Of a stretch of 64,000 bases of DNA, positions 1-10,185 are shown in pieces; positions within the stretch are counted from its first letter, which is position 1; every line of letters begins with the position of its first letter. A program made the translations under genes and the position numbers. The notes under the pieces were generated by a model. The model was not told the DNA's origin and made no database searches. It worked only from the letters and a program-made list of their open reading frames with translations. Location of the stretch: assembly GCA_019916065.1 (NCBI GenBank), contig CM034237.1, positions 42,948,485-43,012,484 on the forward strand, written 5' to 3'. Source of the stretch: Vitellaria paradoxa. Lineage: Eukaryota; Streptophyta; Magnoliopsida; Ericales; Sapotaceae.

Positions 1-2
1 AT

Positions 3-1034
3 AAAACAGCGGCTAAAATCCTTCAATGTGGATTTTACTGGCCTACACTTTTTAAAAATGTCCATCATTTTTGCACTGCATGCGATAAATGTCAAAGGTT
101 AGGAAGTTTAACTCGTCGAAATATGATGCCCCTTTCTCCTATTTTAGTATTAGAAATATTTGATTGTTGGGGAATTGATTTCATGGGCCCTTTCCCAGTT
201 TTATTTGGATTTGAATACATTCTGGTGGGGGTTGATTATGTTTCTAAATGGGTTGAAGCAGTGGCGACAAGAACAAACGATCACAAAGTTGTGATAAAAT
301 TCCTCCACAAAAATATTTTCTCACGCTTTGAGGTACCCCGAGCAATCATAAGTGACGGAGGAAAACATTTCTGCAATCGGCCTGTGGATACTTTATTACT
401 TAAATATGGTGTTATACACAAAATAGGCACAGCATATCATCCACAGACAAATGGCCAAGCTGAACTTGCCAATAATGAAATTAAAAACATCCTTGAGAAA
501 ACAGTTAATCCTAATCGTAAGGATTGGTCACTTCGGTTGATTGACTCCCTATTAGCCTACCGAACAGCTTATAAAACAATGTTAGGGATGTCTCCATATC
601 GATTAGTTTACGGAAAAGCATTTCATTTACCTGTTGAATTAAAACACAAAGCCTATTGGGCTATTAAACAATTCAACACCAATATCGACAAGGTAGGTTT
701 ACACCGTAAGCTTCAAATTGTAGAAATTGAGGAATTAAGGAACGATGCATATGAAAATGCACGGATTTCGAAAGAAAAAATGAAGAAGATACATGATCGA
801 TATATTAGTCGTTGTTCATTTCACGAAGGTCAGAAAGTACTCCTTTATTGTTCACGACTTCACCTGTTCCCCGGAAAACTCAAAAGTAAATGGACGAGAC
901 CATTTATAGTAAGATGTATTTCTGAACATGGTACTATCGAAATAGAAAATCCTAAAAATAGGAACCATTTTAAAGTGAATGGACATCGCCTTAATCCGTA
1001 TCTCGGGTATTATAAAATAGGAACCATTTTATAA
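3..1034 (+). CDS. pol polyprotein C-terminus: integrase (partial, retrotransposon)
   Basis: The frame is open from the window edge; the first Met at 123 is internal and not a true start. Upstream of it are [14 protein letters not shown] and a CTACDKCQ pair, the end of the HHCC zinc-binding region. The catalytic core follows: the first Asp in WGIDFMGPF, the second in IISDGGKHF, and the Glu in GQAELANN. The C-terminal chromatin/DNA-binding part ends in [10 protein letters not shown]. The enzyme would insert element cDNA into host DNA. Unlike the related element at 18144-28046, this core is not interrupted in the visible part. The host is not expected to use this protein. Confidence 0.92.
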   Translation, partial: KTAAKILQCGFYWPTLFKNVHHFCTACDKCQRLGSLTRRNMMPLSPILVLEIFDCWGIDFMGPFPVLFGFEYILVGVDYVSKWVEAVATRTNDHKVVIKFLHKNIFSRFEVPRAIISDGGKHFCNRPVDTLLLKYGVIHKIGTAYHPQTNGQAELANNEIKNILEKTVNPNRKDWSLRLIDSLLAYRTAYKTMLGMSPYRLVYGKAFHLPVELKHKAYWAIKQFNTNIDKVGLHRKLQIVEIEELRNDAYENARISKEKMKKIHDRYISRCSFHEGQKVLLYCSRLHLFPGKLKSKWTRPFIVRCISEHGTIEIENPKNRNHFKVNGHRLNPYLGYYKIGTIL

Positions 1035-1681
1035 CATTTTTTTATTTTATAAAAAAAAAATCCGAAAAACCCGAAAATTCGAAAACCCGAAAACCCAGGA
1101 ACCTTTTACCCAGAATTCTAACCGGTCCGAACCACTCGGCTCTAGTATCTCCGGTCCAGACCCCACCGTCCCAACCATCAAATCCCCAAACTCCTCAAAG
1201 CCCGAAACATCCTTTTCTTCGTTTTTCTGCTCTACAAAACATTCTCTCTAAACAACCCAGCCCCACTACCCATTATACCAAAGACATAGCAGCAATCCAT
1301 GCTTCCAAGTGCTACTTAGGACTCTTTCAAGCATCCAACTCCTATTGATTTGATTCGGGTAAGTCATCGCTCTCACCATTCGAGCCCTAGCTTAAATGTT
1401 ATTCAAGTTTCACAGTGAAGACCATCTTTGATTAGATATATGAACTAAGGATTCATGGTCAAGGGAGTGATTTTTACTCCAAATCACATTTACACGAGAT
1501 CTTTAGCTGAGCTTCATATCTTCTCTATATTGCCAATTCGGTTACCCAAATTGTATTTTCATAGACCCAACTGTGTGAATTGCAAATTGGAAAATTAGTG
1601 GGCCACAGAACTTGTGTGGATACAAGGGATGTTTTCTATTTAATTAAAATAATGTATTTCTTGTCTCAATTGTAGTTAAAA

Positions 1682-2781
1682 ATGCCTCCAAGAGTAAGAC
1701 TCCCTGAAAGAAGTCAAGCAGATTCAAGAAATTTTGATGAGGATAGATTTTGGGGTTATGAAGCTAATAGAAATTTTGATACAACTTGGATTTACAAACC
1801 GGTTGTAATTGATTGGAGATGGCAAATTGACCAATTTCAAAGTGAAGAATTCCTTTCATTCCAAAACTTTGACGGAAGAAGATGGCTTCACTTAACAAAA
1901 TTCACTCCTAGGTGTGTGATGGAGGTAGTTAGAGAATTGTTTTGGTAATGTTAAAGAAGAATCAGTTAACAGGAACCGAGGAACAGAAGCTATAACCAGT
2001 TGGGTCCGAGGGGTAGAAATAACATTGACACCTAATGATTTTGCCCAAGTATTTCAACTTCCCCGAATTTCACTATCCATTTGATGGGGTACCATCCATG
2101 GAGGTAATAGCACCAGAAATTCTCAAAGAAGGTCTTACATGGGTCGGAAAGATGAGGAAACCAGTCTCTACATTGAATGATAAATACTGGCCCCTTCATA
2201 TGTTCTCATGCACCAACCTATTACCTCAAAATCAACATTCAGACTATACCCCATTGAGAGCCAAATTACTTTATGCTATCGGAAAAGGGATGACAATAGA
2301 TTTACCAGCATACATGTGGCAGCAAATACTTTACACTTTTGAACATCCTACTGCACTAACGAGTATCCCATTTGGGGGTGCTTTAACCCAGATTTTTAGG
2401 AATAAATGAGCTTATATTTTAAATGATTTTCCTATAGCTGATTCCCTCCTACCTATCACATACACTTCTTTTTCAAAATCCTGCGGCCTTTTAATTAAGA
2501 AAATGAAGTTGAAAAATCAAAGTGAATCAGATAGTAGTTCACAAGTTGAAGAGGAACATGGCCAAGAGTACACCATTGAAGACCTAGCTGAGAAAATAGA
2601 TGAGACAAACTCTGTTATTGGTGATCTGTCAGAAATGATGTCTCCATTATAATACAATGAAGAACAAAATAGCAAGATTCTGCAACAAATACTGAAAAAC
2701 CAAGAAGAGCAGGGCAGGTGGATGCAGCACCTCTTTTCCCAATTTCCAGGATATCAACCACCGTCCTTTTCGCCACATTGA
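1682..2781 (+). pseudogene. Athila post-pol ORF with plant transposon protein domain, broken
   Basis: Coding-like sequence starts at an ATG at 1682 (MPPRVRLPERSQ), stops near 1946, and continues in another frame through 2035-2409 (FHYPFDGVPSMEVIAPEIL, LTWVGKMRKPVSTL). After a further stop at 2409 it continues to about 2781 with an acidic, Ser-rich, coiled-coil-like tail (SQVEEEHGQEYTIEDLAEKIDE) and another internal stop. This resembles the putative plant transposon protein domain found after pol in Athila-type elements, often called env-like. At least one frameshift and two nonsense codons make it non-functional as it stands. The family assignment is from recall and unchecked. Confidence 0.65.
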
Positions 2782-3051
2782 CTTTTAGTCCAGTATTTGT
2801 TTTTCTTACTGCACATTTAATTTTGTCTCACTAACACTCTGGGTATTTGTACTTATCCCATGTAACTGCTTAGTACTGGATTGTATTAATTCTGCTATTT
2901 CTTTCTTATTATTATTAATTTTTTTATTTTTTTATTTTTTATGACTCTTATTTTTTTATTATTATTATTTTATGTTTAATGTTTACAATTTGTTATGCTC
3001 AAAAGTTAATTTTTTATTATTTATTTCATGCATTGAAAAGAACAGGTTCAT

Positions 3052-3603
3052 ATGGAAAACATTTTTGAAAACATAGAAAATGAACAAAGGGGTCCACTGA
3101 TCATGACTGCACTCATTTATGATTATGAGATTGACCACTCTAAAACTGACCTAGATGAGTGGTCGGATGAAGTATTTTTAGATAGTAATTATCCATACCT
3201 ACCGCCATTTATCCCACCATTCTTCGTCTTAAGTCCCCATCAGTGGCATAAAGCTAATTGGTGGCATGAGACTAACCTTGAATTAACCATCAGAATAGAG
3301 TGGGCCGAGGTAGATATAGCTACAGCTTGGCTTGATGCCCCACCATTAGACTTTGAGATTACTATGGATTCCAGTAGTGTTACTATTTTAGAGTCAGATT
3401 CTGTTGCTGATATGCCACCACTAGAAGACATCATTGATGCTGAAGATTACTATGATTGTGATGATCAAGGTTGGGTGTGTAATTGTTCTACCATGAGGTA
3501 TTATTTACCCTTTTTACATTACAGTTCTTTTAAAACTACAAAATTCTTTCTTCCTATATTTCTACTCTTTGCATTTCTATTTATTTCTACTTGCACACAT
3601 TAG
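3052..3603 (+). CDS. Acidic retrotransposon ORF with C-terminal membrane-like segment
   Basis: An open frame of 183 aa lies between the broken transposon-domain ORF and the internal polypurine tract. The first 140 residues are very acidic (about 30 Asp/Glu) with Pro/Trp patches such as YPYLPPFIPPFF and HQWHKANWWHE. Residues about 160-180 form a hydrophobic stretch (FFLPIFLLFAFLFIS). The stop codon is the first TAG of the conserved TAGGGACAATG motif. I do not recognise a domain. It could be a remnant of an env-like product, or a chance open frame in a decayed region. Confidence 0.4.
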   Translation: MENIFENIENEQRGPLIMTALIYDYEIDHSKTDLDEWSDEVFLDSNYPYLPPFIPPFFVLSPHQWHKANWWHETNLELTIRIEWAEVDIATAWLDAPPLDFEITMDSSSVTILESDSVADMPPLEDIIDAEDYYDCDDQGWVCNCSTMRYYLPFLHYSSFKTTKFFLPIFLLFAFLFISTCTH

Positions 3604-3635
3604 GGACAATGTGCATTGTAACTTGGGGGGTGGAC
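3601..3635 (+). other. Internal polypurine-tract-like motif (element 1)
   Basis: TAGGGACAATG is followed by a short spacer and then CTTGGGGGGTGGA. The same arrangement occurs in the second Athila-type element (20495-20530, minus strand), also after pol and about 1.2-1.6 kb before the 3' LTR. It could act as a second plus-strand priming site. Confidence 0.6.
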
Positions 3636-5173
3636 ATAGAAATGCATGAGCAGCATGAGCATAGAAAATTAAATCTAAATTAATACAATATTGATTAGTA
3701 AAAGAATTAATGAATTAATTTCAGTTTTAGTAAAAGGGTGGATTTCAAAATGAGCATAAGTTTTTTTTCTAAGATATAGAAATTCACTAGTTAAATTGTG
3801 AGAATGAGAATGTGTTAAGGAGTAGAGTTTATGATAATTGATTGCCAAAGTATGCCAAAACATAGGTAGAAATTCAAAAAAAAAAAAAATACCCTACATA
3901 TTGTGAGCTTCAGAGCCTTATTCTTCTTTGAAGAGAGATCACGTAAACTCTGGAAACTTCTTTTCATCTCAAATTATTTTTGTTAGCCTCATTACATCAA
4001 ATTGTTTTGGTATACAATGCATAGGATGTTTTGTTTGATTTATACATTTAAATTGATGCTCTAAAAAAAAAGATGTTATTAGTCTTTAGAGTGATATTAG
4101 GCCATCTTTGAAAAATTTTGAAGCCATACATTTTTCTTTGATAATATTACCTTGGAGCCAAGTTGAAGCCTTAGAGAAAATATATATATGTGATATATAT
4201 TCTTGCATAGCTACAATTATGAACCCTGAACTTTAGATTATAGGCAAACCTACCCTTGCATGTTAAAAAGAGTTTTGTGCAAATTTCTAATGAAGGGGTT
4301 CTGAAAAAGAATAAGAGGTATGTAAAGGGATGGAGAAAGTTGATTCCCTTAAAAAAAAAAAAAAAAAAGGGAATCGATAATACGTAAAGCTTCATGATAT
4401 GGTTCTAAAGTTAATTTATCTAAAAAAAGGGGGGGATAGAGTTTGAATCTTATTGCACAAACCCTTAAAACATGCACTTTGATTTTCCTATCCGTTCTTG
4501 TTTAACCAACACCCCATGGCCAAATTACAACCATTTAAAGACCTAATGGACTTTAGGTGAAAGACATTTTTGGAAGAGCATTGATTTGGATTGTGTGATC
4601 AAATGAAACTATCTTGAATTGTGTTGATACATTCTTCCATGAGGCTATTGTACTTACATATAATCCGGTTCTTCCTTATTCTATTGAGGTTCGATGCACA
4701 AACTTGTTTAGTATTCCCGCATGAACCTATAAGTGAAGCCCTAACTCTGAGTGAATTCATTTGCTGAGTGATCATCTTGGTAAGGATTGGAATTGAAGCC
4801 ATTGTTTTTGGGCATACTTGGTAATTGATTTGAATGAATAATACAAATTGATACATTTGATTTTAAACAATTAAATTTAGTTGGATTGATATGTCAAAGA
4901 GAGATATTTATTCAATTTTTGAATGAAATCATTTGCTTATCACTGACTTTAATCCATTACATTCTTGTAATTAAAATAATATAAGGTTTTAGAATTTTGT
5001 GGGTAGATTCACTGCAAACCCTCACGAGACCAAACTCGCCCACTAAGGGAAACTTAAGGGTTTAAAGGGCTTGCCTCACGTGCTAAGTGAGGCCGTGTTT
5101 CCAATGAAAAGATAAATAGAATGGTAGTTGCATTTATTTTAAACAATGTTATTGCTAGGGACTAGCAACTCTT
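3636..5173 (+). other. Non-coding 3' region of retrotransposon
   Basis: About 1.5 kb between the internal purine tract and the LTR-adjacent purine tract. I see no coding-like frame; short ORFs here are AT-rich and start in poly-A/T runs. It contains A-runs near 3875 and 4350 and a C-poor, T-rich composition. Such long non-coding stretches before the 3' LTR are usual in Athila elements. Confidence 0.6.
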
Positions 5174-5186
5174 AAGTTAGGGGGTG
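5174..5186 (+). other. Polypurine tract of element 1
   Basis: AAGTTAGGGGGTG lies directly before the LTR start TGATTACAC. The second element has the near-identical AAGTTGGGGGGTG in the same place. It is the expected primer for plus-strand DNA synthesis. Confidence 0.75.
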
Positions 5187-6837
5187 TGATTACACTAATG
5201 AAGTGTAATCATTTAAATATAATTTATCCTTATTTAATGTAATTTTATTCCTAATAATACAAAATTATCAATATTTAAGATTAATGTTAGTTATGATAAA
5301 TGTTGCAGGAATAACACACAAAGTGCGGTCCCAACCACTCAAGGGATGGTCCCAACCATTCAAGGAGTGGTCCGGACCATCTTCTCAACGGTCCCAACCA
5401 CAACCCGTGTGGTCCCAACCATCCAAGGGGTGGTTCGAACCGTTCTTTCAAATCTCCAACGTATCTATTTGGTGATGGCGCAATTTGCTCCGGTCCGAAC
5501 ACCCCCCGTTCCCGGTCCGGACACCCCCCGTTCCTGGTCCGAACCATTACCATATGCAAACCCGGAATCAGAGATCGTGATTGGCAGTTTTGATTGGAAA
5601 AGAAAGAAGGATTTCTTCTGATTTTGGCAACATGTGTTATTCCATATATATATATAATTTTGGATTGAAATTGGGAGAAGGAATTATTATTAGGGAGATT
5701 TCTTTTAGGGCTCGGTTTTTGGTTTTAAAAGGAGAGAGGAGACAATCTGAAAGGAGTTTTGTTTTTGTTTAGTTTTTTTTCTGAGGGTCTGTTTTTTATA
5801 TTATTTCCAGTCTTCTATTTTTTCTTCGGCGAATATTATTAGTTCTGTTTTTAAGAGTTTGAGAGAAGGATTGGAGCCAAAAGCTTGTTGAATATTTTTG
5901 TTTCAAGTTTCAATCTAATACCAGGTATTTTAATTTATCTACAATGTTTTTATTTGCTTGCATGAAGATGTCAATGGTTTGTATTATGAACATCATGTCT
6001 GGCTAAATCTTATTCTCTCGATTCAATAACTTAATGAAGGGTGGAAACATATTTCTAAATTAATTTTTATATGATTATATTCGAGGTTTGAAAACCTTCG
6101 AATATAAACCTTTAATTATTTTCGATTCAATTTATTTAGATCAAATATATTCGAACACAAAAATTCTTGATCATATTTTCTATAATCACGGATAAGAGTT
6201 TTTGAACCTATAAAAATTCTTTGAAATAAAGAAATTGAATTGGACTCACGGATATTTTTTAAACGATTATTTTCCGATACTGTAATCCTAAACGTGAATA
6301 CAAGATTGTGACCGTGAGATTTTATGAACATTCACGAAGATACCTTTTCCGATTTATTATTTCCTTTACGTGAAATATAAATCGTAGTAAAAAATAAAAT
6401 AAACCTAAGCAAATTTTCTAACATTAATTTATGAAATATGCCTTCCACCCAAAATTAGTTATTGAATCGAGAACTTTCTTTCTGATTATTGATATTTGCT
6501 GTTTTAAGTTGCTGTTACTTGCGATTTAGATTCAATTGTTATTCTGATTTATTGAGAAAACTTGTTGATTGTCTGTTTAATTTTCGTGATTTTATTTTAC
6601 TGTTTTTATCATTCAGTAGTTAAAATTGTTCTGGTCAATTTATTTACTTTATTTCAAGTTCTCAACCTCTAAAAAACTGTCCAAATATAATTTAATTTTT
6701 TTATTTTTTTCAATAACCTAGAAAAACAGTCAATATTAGGTTCCCTATGGATTCGACATCGGACTCACCGAGTTTAAAGCTACACCGCACACCCTTGCAC
6801 TTGGGGGTTATTTAGACGCACTTTCTAGAAGCAATCA
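5187..6837 (+). repeat. 3' LTR of Athila-like element 1 (about 1651 bp)
   Basis: The LTR starts TGATTACAC right after the purine tract and ends AAGCAATCA, giving short inverted ends TGATT/AATCA. Near its end it carries TTCCCTATGGATTCGACATC, matching the position and sequence style of the GTCCCTGTGGATCGACATCC block in the LTR of the second element. No partner LTR is in the window. Short ORFs inside (5284-5772) are treated as chance. Confidence 0.8.
5320..5548 (+). repeat. Clustered GGTCC-type short repeats in LTR
   Basis: About ten imperfect copies of GGTCCCAACCA, TGGTCCGGACC and CGGTCCGAACC spaced 15-30 bp apart, several self-complementary. Related copies occur upstream at 1120-1180 in the same element. 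Probably U3 regulatory or packaging repeats; function inferred only from position. Confidence 0.55.
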
Positions 6838-6952
6838 GAATTGATTATTTATTATTTCACTTGGACTTTAAATTTTTTGAATAATTTTGGGTTCTCCTAT
6901 GCTAAGAAAAATTTAACGTTCCATTTAGGCAAAAAAATAGATTCCATGGGTT

Positions 6953-8102
6953 TGTCTTAAGTACTTTGCAACGCTTGTATCGATGTTGGAAGAGTTGCTT
7001 GCATCATATATATAAGAAGTTTAAAACAGATGAGGAAAGGTTAGCTAACATTCCTGCAGATGTAAAATTTGAAGATTGAGAACTCTTAATTCAACACTTT
7101 GGATCTGACAAATTTCAAGTTTTAATGAAAAGCAGTTGAAATTTAATATGGTATTGTCATTAATTTATAACTAGACAATTTGATGACGTATGCGTGACAT
7201 TTAAATGTTTACATTACAGCAAGTGAGCTAAAGAAACATAGCAAATAGATATAAGCTAGTGACTAAGCATACTTGTGGTACAAGGTCTTTTGCTGAAGTT
7301 GAAGAGTCAATGGTAATTTTTTTATCTTAATTTCCTACGAATTTATTAAATACAATTAGAATTTTTAATTATGTATTATCATGTGAACTTGATAATGGCT
7401 TACCACTTAACATGATTAATTTTTATTTTTTATTTTTTTTAAGAGAGATCCACTCACTGGAGATAAAGCACCACCAAATGAAATTTGGCTACTCCAACAT
7501 AGTAAGAAGGATAAAGAAGGAAATTTACAATAGTCTGATCCTAAATCTAGAGAAGTTCGTGTAAGAATAAATGAATAATATCACACTTTACTTAATTTTG
7601 TGTCTAGCGTTAGATTTTGATATTGTTGAACTAACTTTATGGTAATTATAATGTAGGAAAACTTTATGATCTTGTCACGCAACAACCAGAAGAGTAAGAA
7701 TCTCAGTTGACCCATGACGAGATATTGTTGCAAGTTCTTGGTGAAAAGCCTGGTTATTTTCGTGAAAAAAGTGCGGGAAAAAAAGCTCCAAGTAAGAGTG
7801 GGAGGTTCCAAGAGAATATGCAAAAAAAAGTACATAGGGCCGTGGAGTCGGCTAAGGAAAAAATAATTGCTGACATACGTGCTGATGTTGAAAATATTAG
7901 AGGGGAGATGAGAGCTAATGCCAACGAGGATATACGTGCTAAGCTTATAGCTGAACTTAGACCGTAGATAGAAGAACAACTCAAGGTAGATATTCGAGCT
8001 CAAATGCAAAGTGAATTCAATGTAATATTTCAAGAATGAATGGCAGCCTTTTTTAGCTCCATGTCCCAATCAAGACCATCACATTCCGTAGACTCAAATA
8101 GG
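6953..8102 (+). pseudogene. CACTA-associated plant transposase (Ptta/En/Spm type), decayed
   Basis: Four exon-like blocks with plausible GT-AG borders are visible: about 6953-7127 (LQRLYRCWKSCLHHIYKKF, ADVKFED then a stop where Trp is expected), 7220-7312 (NIANRYKLVTKHTCGTRSFAE), 7444-7560 (RDPLTGDKAPPNEIWLLQH, one internal stop) and 7657-8102 (LTHDEILLQVLGEKPGYFRE then a Lys/Glu/Arg-rich helix). These motifs and their order match the En/Spm-like plant transposase family (Transposase_24). Several in-frame stops show it is dead. The subterminal repeats and CACTA end downstream support the assignment. Confidence 0.75.
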
Positions 8103-8559
8103 GTAAGAGTTAATTCTACTTTTCTGTTTTCTAATCTGAAAAATTTATAATTTCACTTATGTTAGAATTGAGCATGCTAAATATAAAACATTTTGGATAC
8201 TAATTTTTTCTTTTGAATGTTAATTTTTTTTTTACAGGATACTTGATGATATTGACTGTTTGAAGCTACTTTTGGTAACTTTAGAATATTTAGATACAAA
8301 TTTTTTCTATTATGCCTTAACCATTAATTGTAGTACACTAAAGAAAAATGCATTTGAGTACTGTAAAACTTTTTATTGAATATTATTATGACAAATTTAT
8401 GGATTAGAGACTCCTAAATTTTGATGTAATATACGCATTTTATTTACTTAAATTTCTTTGTTGAAAGTTATTTACTAGCTATAGGTAACTTTAAATGTGA
8501 AAATTTTAAATTATGAAATTTAAATGTATAATTACAAATTACTTATATTGACATGTAAA

Positions 8560-9243
8560 GAAAACTGTCACAAAAAAATAAAAAATAAAAAAACATAAAA
8601 AAGGATAAAGTGATGACAAAATAATTGTCACAACATCTCTTATTTGTTACACACCAAGCACATTAGTTGTAACGGAAAAGATTGTTACTAGACATAGTTA
8701 TCGTGACAAAGAAATTATCCGTCACTGTTATATATTTTTTGTGACAACGGATCGGATTGTCACTGGGTATAATATTTGTGACAACGAAATCATCCATCAC
8801 TATTATATAATTTAGTAACAAGATATAATAGTGTCATTAATAATGTTTTCTGCGATAATGCAGTCACTCATAACTATTACACACTTTTAGTGGCAAAATA
8901 TATTGCCACTATAAGTATACTTGTTTTAATTTTGAAAAAAAATAGAAAAAATCAATAGTGACAACTTTATAGGATTTTATGACAAAATTTTGCGTTACTA
9001 AATATATCAATTAGTAACAGGTTTAGTCGTCACAAAAATAAACCTTTTGTGACGACATGCACTTGTCACTGAAAGATAAGTTTTAGTAACAATAACAAAT
9101 TATTGTCACATTAGGTTTCAGCAACGAGACTATAAACAATAACATTTAGTCATCACTAATGTTGTCACTAAAAGGTTTTGTAACAAAGGCCATACTTTCA
9201 GTGACAACTTTTGTTGTCACTACAAGCGCAATTTCTTGAAGTG
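8560..9243 (+). repeat. CACTA subterminal repeat array and terminus
   Basis: GTGACAA, TTGTCAC, AGTAACA and close variants recur in both orientations roughly every 20-40 bp from 8568 to 9220. The block ends in ACTACAAGCGCAATTTCTTG AAGTG. In CACTA elements such subterminal motifs bind the element-encoded DNA-binding protein. The rightmost 13 bp (9231-9243) are the terminal inverted repeat. Confidence 0.75.
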
Positions 9244-9249
9244 TGCAAA

Positions 9250-9652
9250 TAGGTTTTCATGTATCACATGCTAACAAACCTTGAAATCATAGTTGTGATA
9301 GGTCTAGCCCAGAGATGTTTGGAAACTATGTTCTTGTCCTCCAACACGCACATCCCAGTAAGATAGGTCAACGCAGAACATCATTTAGAAACCAACTACT
9401 AATTTACCCAGTTACATCAACCATTTCGCGATAATAGACCTAAAAAAAAGGTTTAAATATGGGGAAACAACTCAATTAAGCTACACCAATTGATTCTGAA
9501 TTTACACAATTTTTATTTATCAAAAAATATAACACTCAATGCGTGAAGAGCCCATGGAAGAGGAAACAACAAAATAACAATAATTACAAATATTATATTG
9601 CCCATTTTCCTTTAATCTCCATATGAGAACCAAATCAAACATAATCATTATC
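9250..9652. repeat. Dispersed repeat, copy 1
   Basis: This stretch is about 85-90% alike by eye to 31528-31975 in the same orientation, sharing TCACAGTTGTGATAGGTC-type text, GTCAACGCAGAAC and CATATGAGAACC. The second copy has an extra segment of about 28 bp near 31634. Copy 1 starts right after the CACTA terminus and ends at the plastid-DNA junction. I see no open frame; the family is unknown. Confidence 0.7.
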
Positions 9653-9684
9653 CAAAGAGGAATCCTTTCGGTAATATCAACCAT
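9647..9684 (-). pseudogene. psbJ: psbJ 5' fragment in NUPT
   Basis: ATG at 9684-9682 begins MVDITERIPLWII, against the plastid PsbJ start in which the same RIPLWII follows. Only 13 codons remain before the junction with the dispersed repeat. Plastid PsbJ is a small photosystem II subunit; this copy is a fragment. Confidence 0.8.
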
Positions 9685-9798
9685 TTAACCTACTTCCCTC
9701 CACATTTCATCAAATAGTCATGCTAGAGACAAAAACAGTCATGGATAATTATGGATGAGATCCTTTCAAATGGGTTAAGAGAATTCCTATAGTTATTA

Positions 9799-9943
<145 letters not shown>

Positions 9944-9965
9944 GGCTCTATAATTCGGGTTAAGT

Positions 9966-10085
9966 TTATCATTAGATGAACTGCATTGCTACTATTGACC
10001 CCAAAAAAGAAACGGTAGGTACAGTTAGTCTGTGAACAGCCAACCATCGCACTATAAAAATGGGATAGGTTCGATCTATAGTCAC
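9966..10085 (-). pseudogene. psbF: psbF pseudogene in NUPT
   Basis: The frame is full length (120 nt) and easily readable: [31 protein letters not shown]. The start ATG is GTG and the penultimate codons CAA and CGA have become TAA and TGA. Other changes (GGA to AGA, GCT to ACT) are also transitions. The heme-ligand His in RWLAVH remains. Codon 26 is TCT (Ser), which some plastids edit to Phe; this would fit transfer as DNA rather than from an edited transcript. Confidence 0.88.
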
Positions 10086-10094
10086 TAGGGCCTC

Positions 10095-10180
10095 CTAAAA
10101 GGATTTACTAAATTCATCGAGTTGTTCCAAAGAATCAAAATAGCCAGTTATTAATGGAATTCCTTGTCGGCTCTCTTTGA
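10095..10180 (-). pseudogene. psbE: psbE 3' fragment in NUPT
   Basis: The C-terminal residues [20 protein letters not shown] and the end FSKSF plus stop (10097-10095) match PsbE apart from two substitutions. The similarity ends at about 10180, so roughly two thirds of the gene is absent. It lies immediately before psbF as in the plastid operon. Confidence 0.85.
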
Positions 10181-10185
10181 ATCGT

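Larger units (their letters stand above)
1..6837 (+). mobile_element. Athila-like Ty3 LTR retrotransposon, 3' part (5' end outside window)
   Basis: From left to right the element shows the integrase end of pol, a decayed plant-transposon-domain ORF, an acidic ORF with a hydrophobic tail, an internal polypurine tract, a 1.5 kb non-coding stretch, a second polypurine tract and one LTR ending at 6837. This order, the [13 protein letters not shown] integrase and the long LTR fit the Athila lineage. The 5' LTR, gag and most of pol lie left of the window, so target duplication and age cannot be read. The sequence right of the LTR belongs to a CACTA transposon, which suggests the retrotransposon inserted into it. 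Confidence 0.88.
6838..9243 (+). mobile_element. CACTA/En-Spm transposon remnant, 5'-truncated
   Basis: A decayed transposase-type gene is followed by an approximately 680-bp subterminal region rich in GTGACAA/TTGTCAC, ending at 9243. Read on the minus strand the end is CACTTCAAGAAATTGCGC, close to the CACTACAAGAAA terminus typical of plant CACTA elements. The left end is missing: no matching terminus is seen and the Athila LTR abuts it at 6837, so the retrotransposon probably inserted within it. Confidence 0.75.

Noticed and set aside
7581..8069. 162-aa minus-strand frame
   Set aside because: Opposite strand of the CACTA transposase exon, which has clear family motifs.
9966..10085. psbF as a functional gene
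   Set aside because: Start codon lost, premature stops from transitions, and nuclear flanks on both sides; it is a NUPT.
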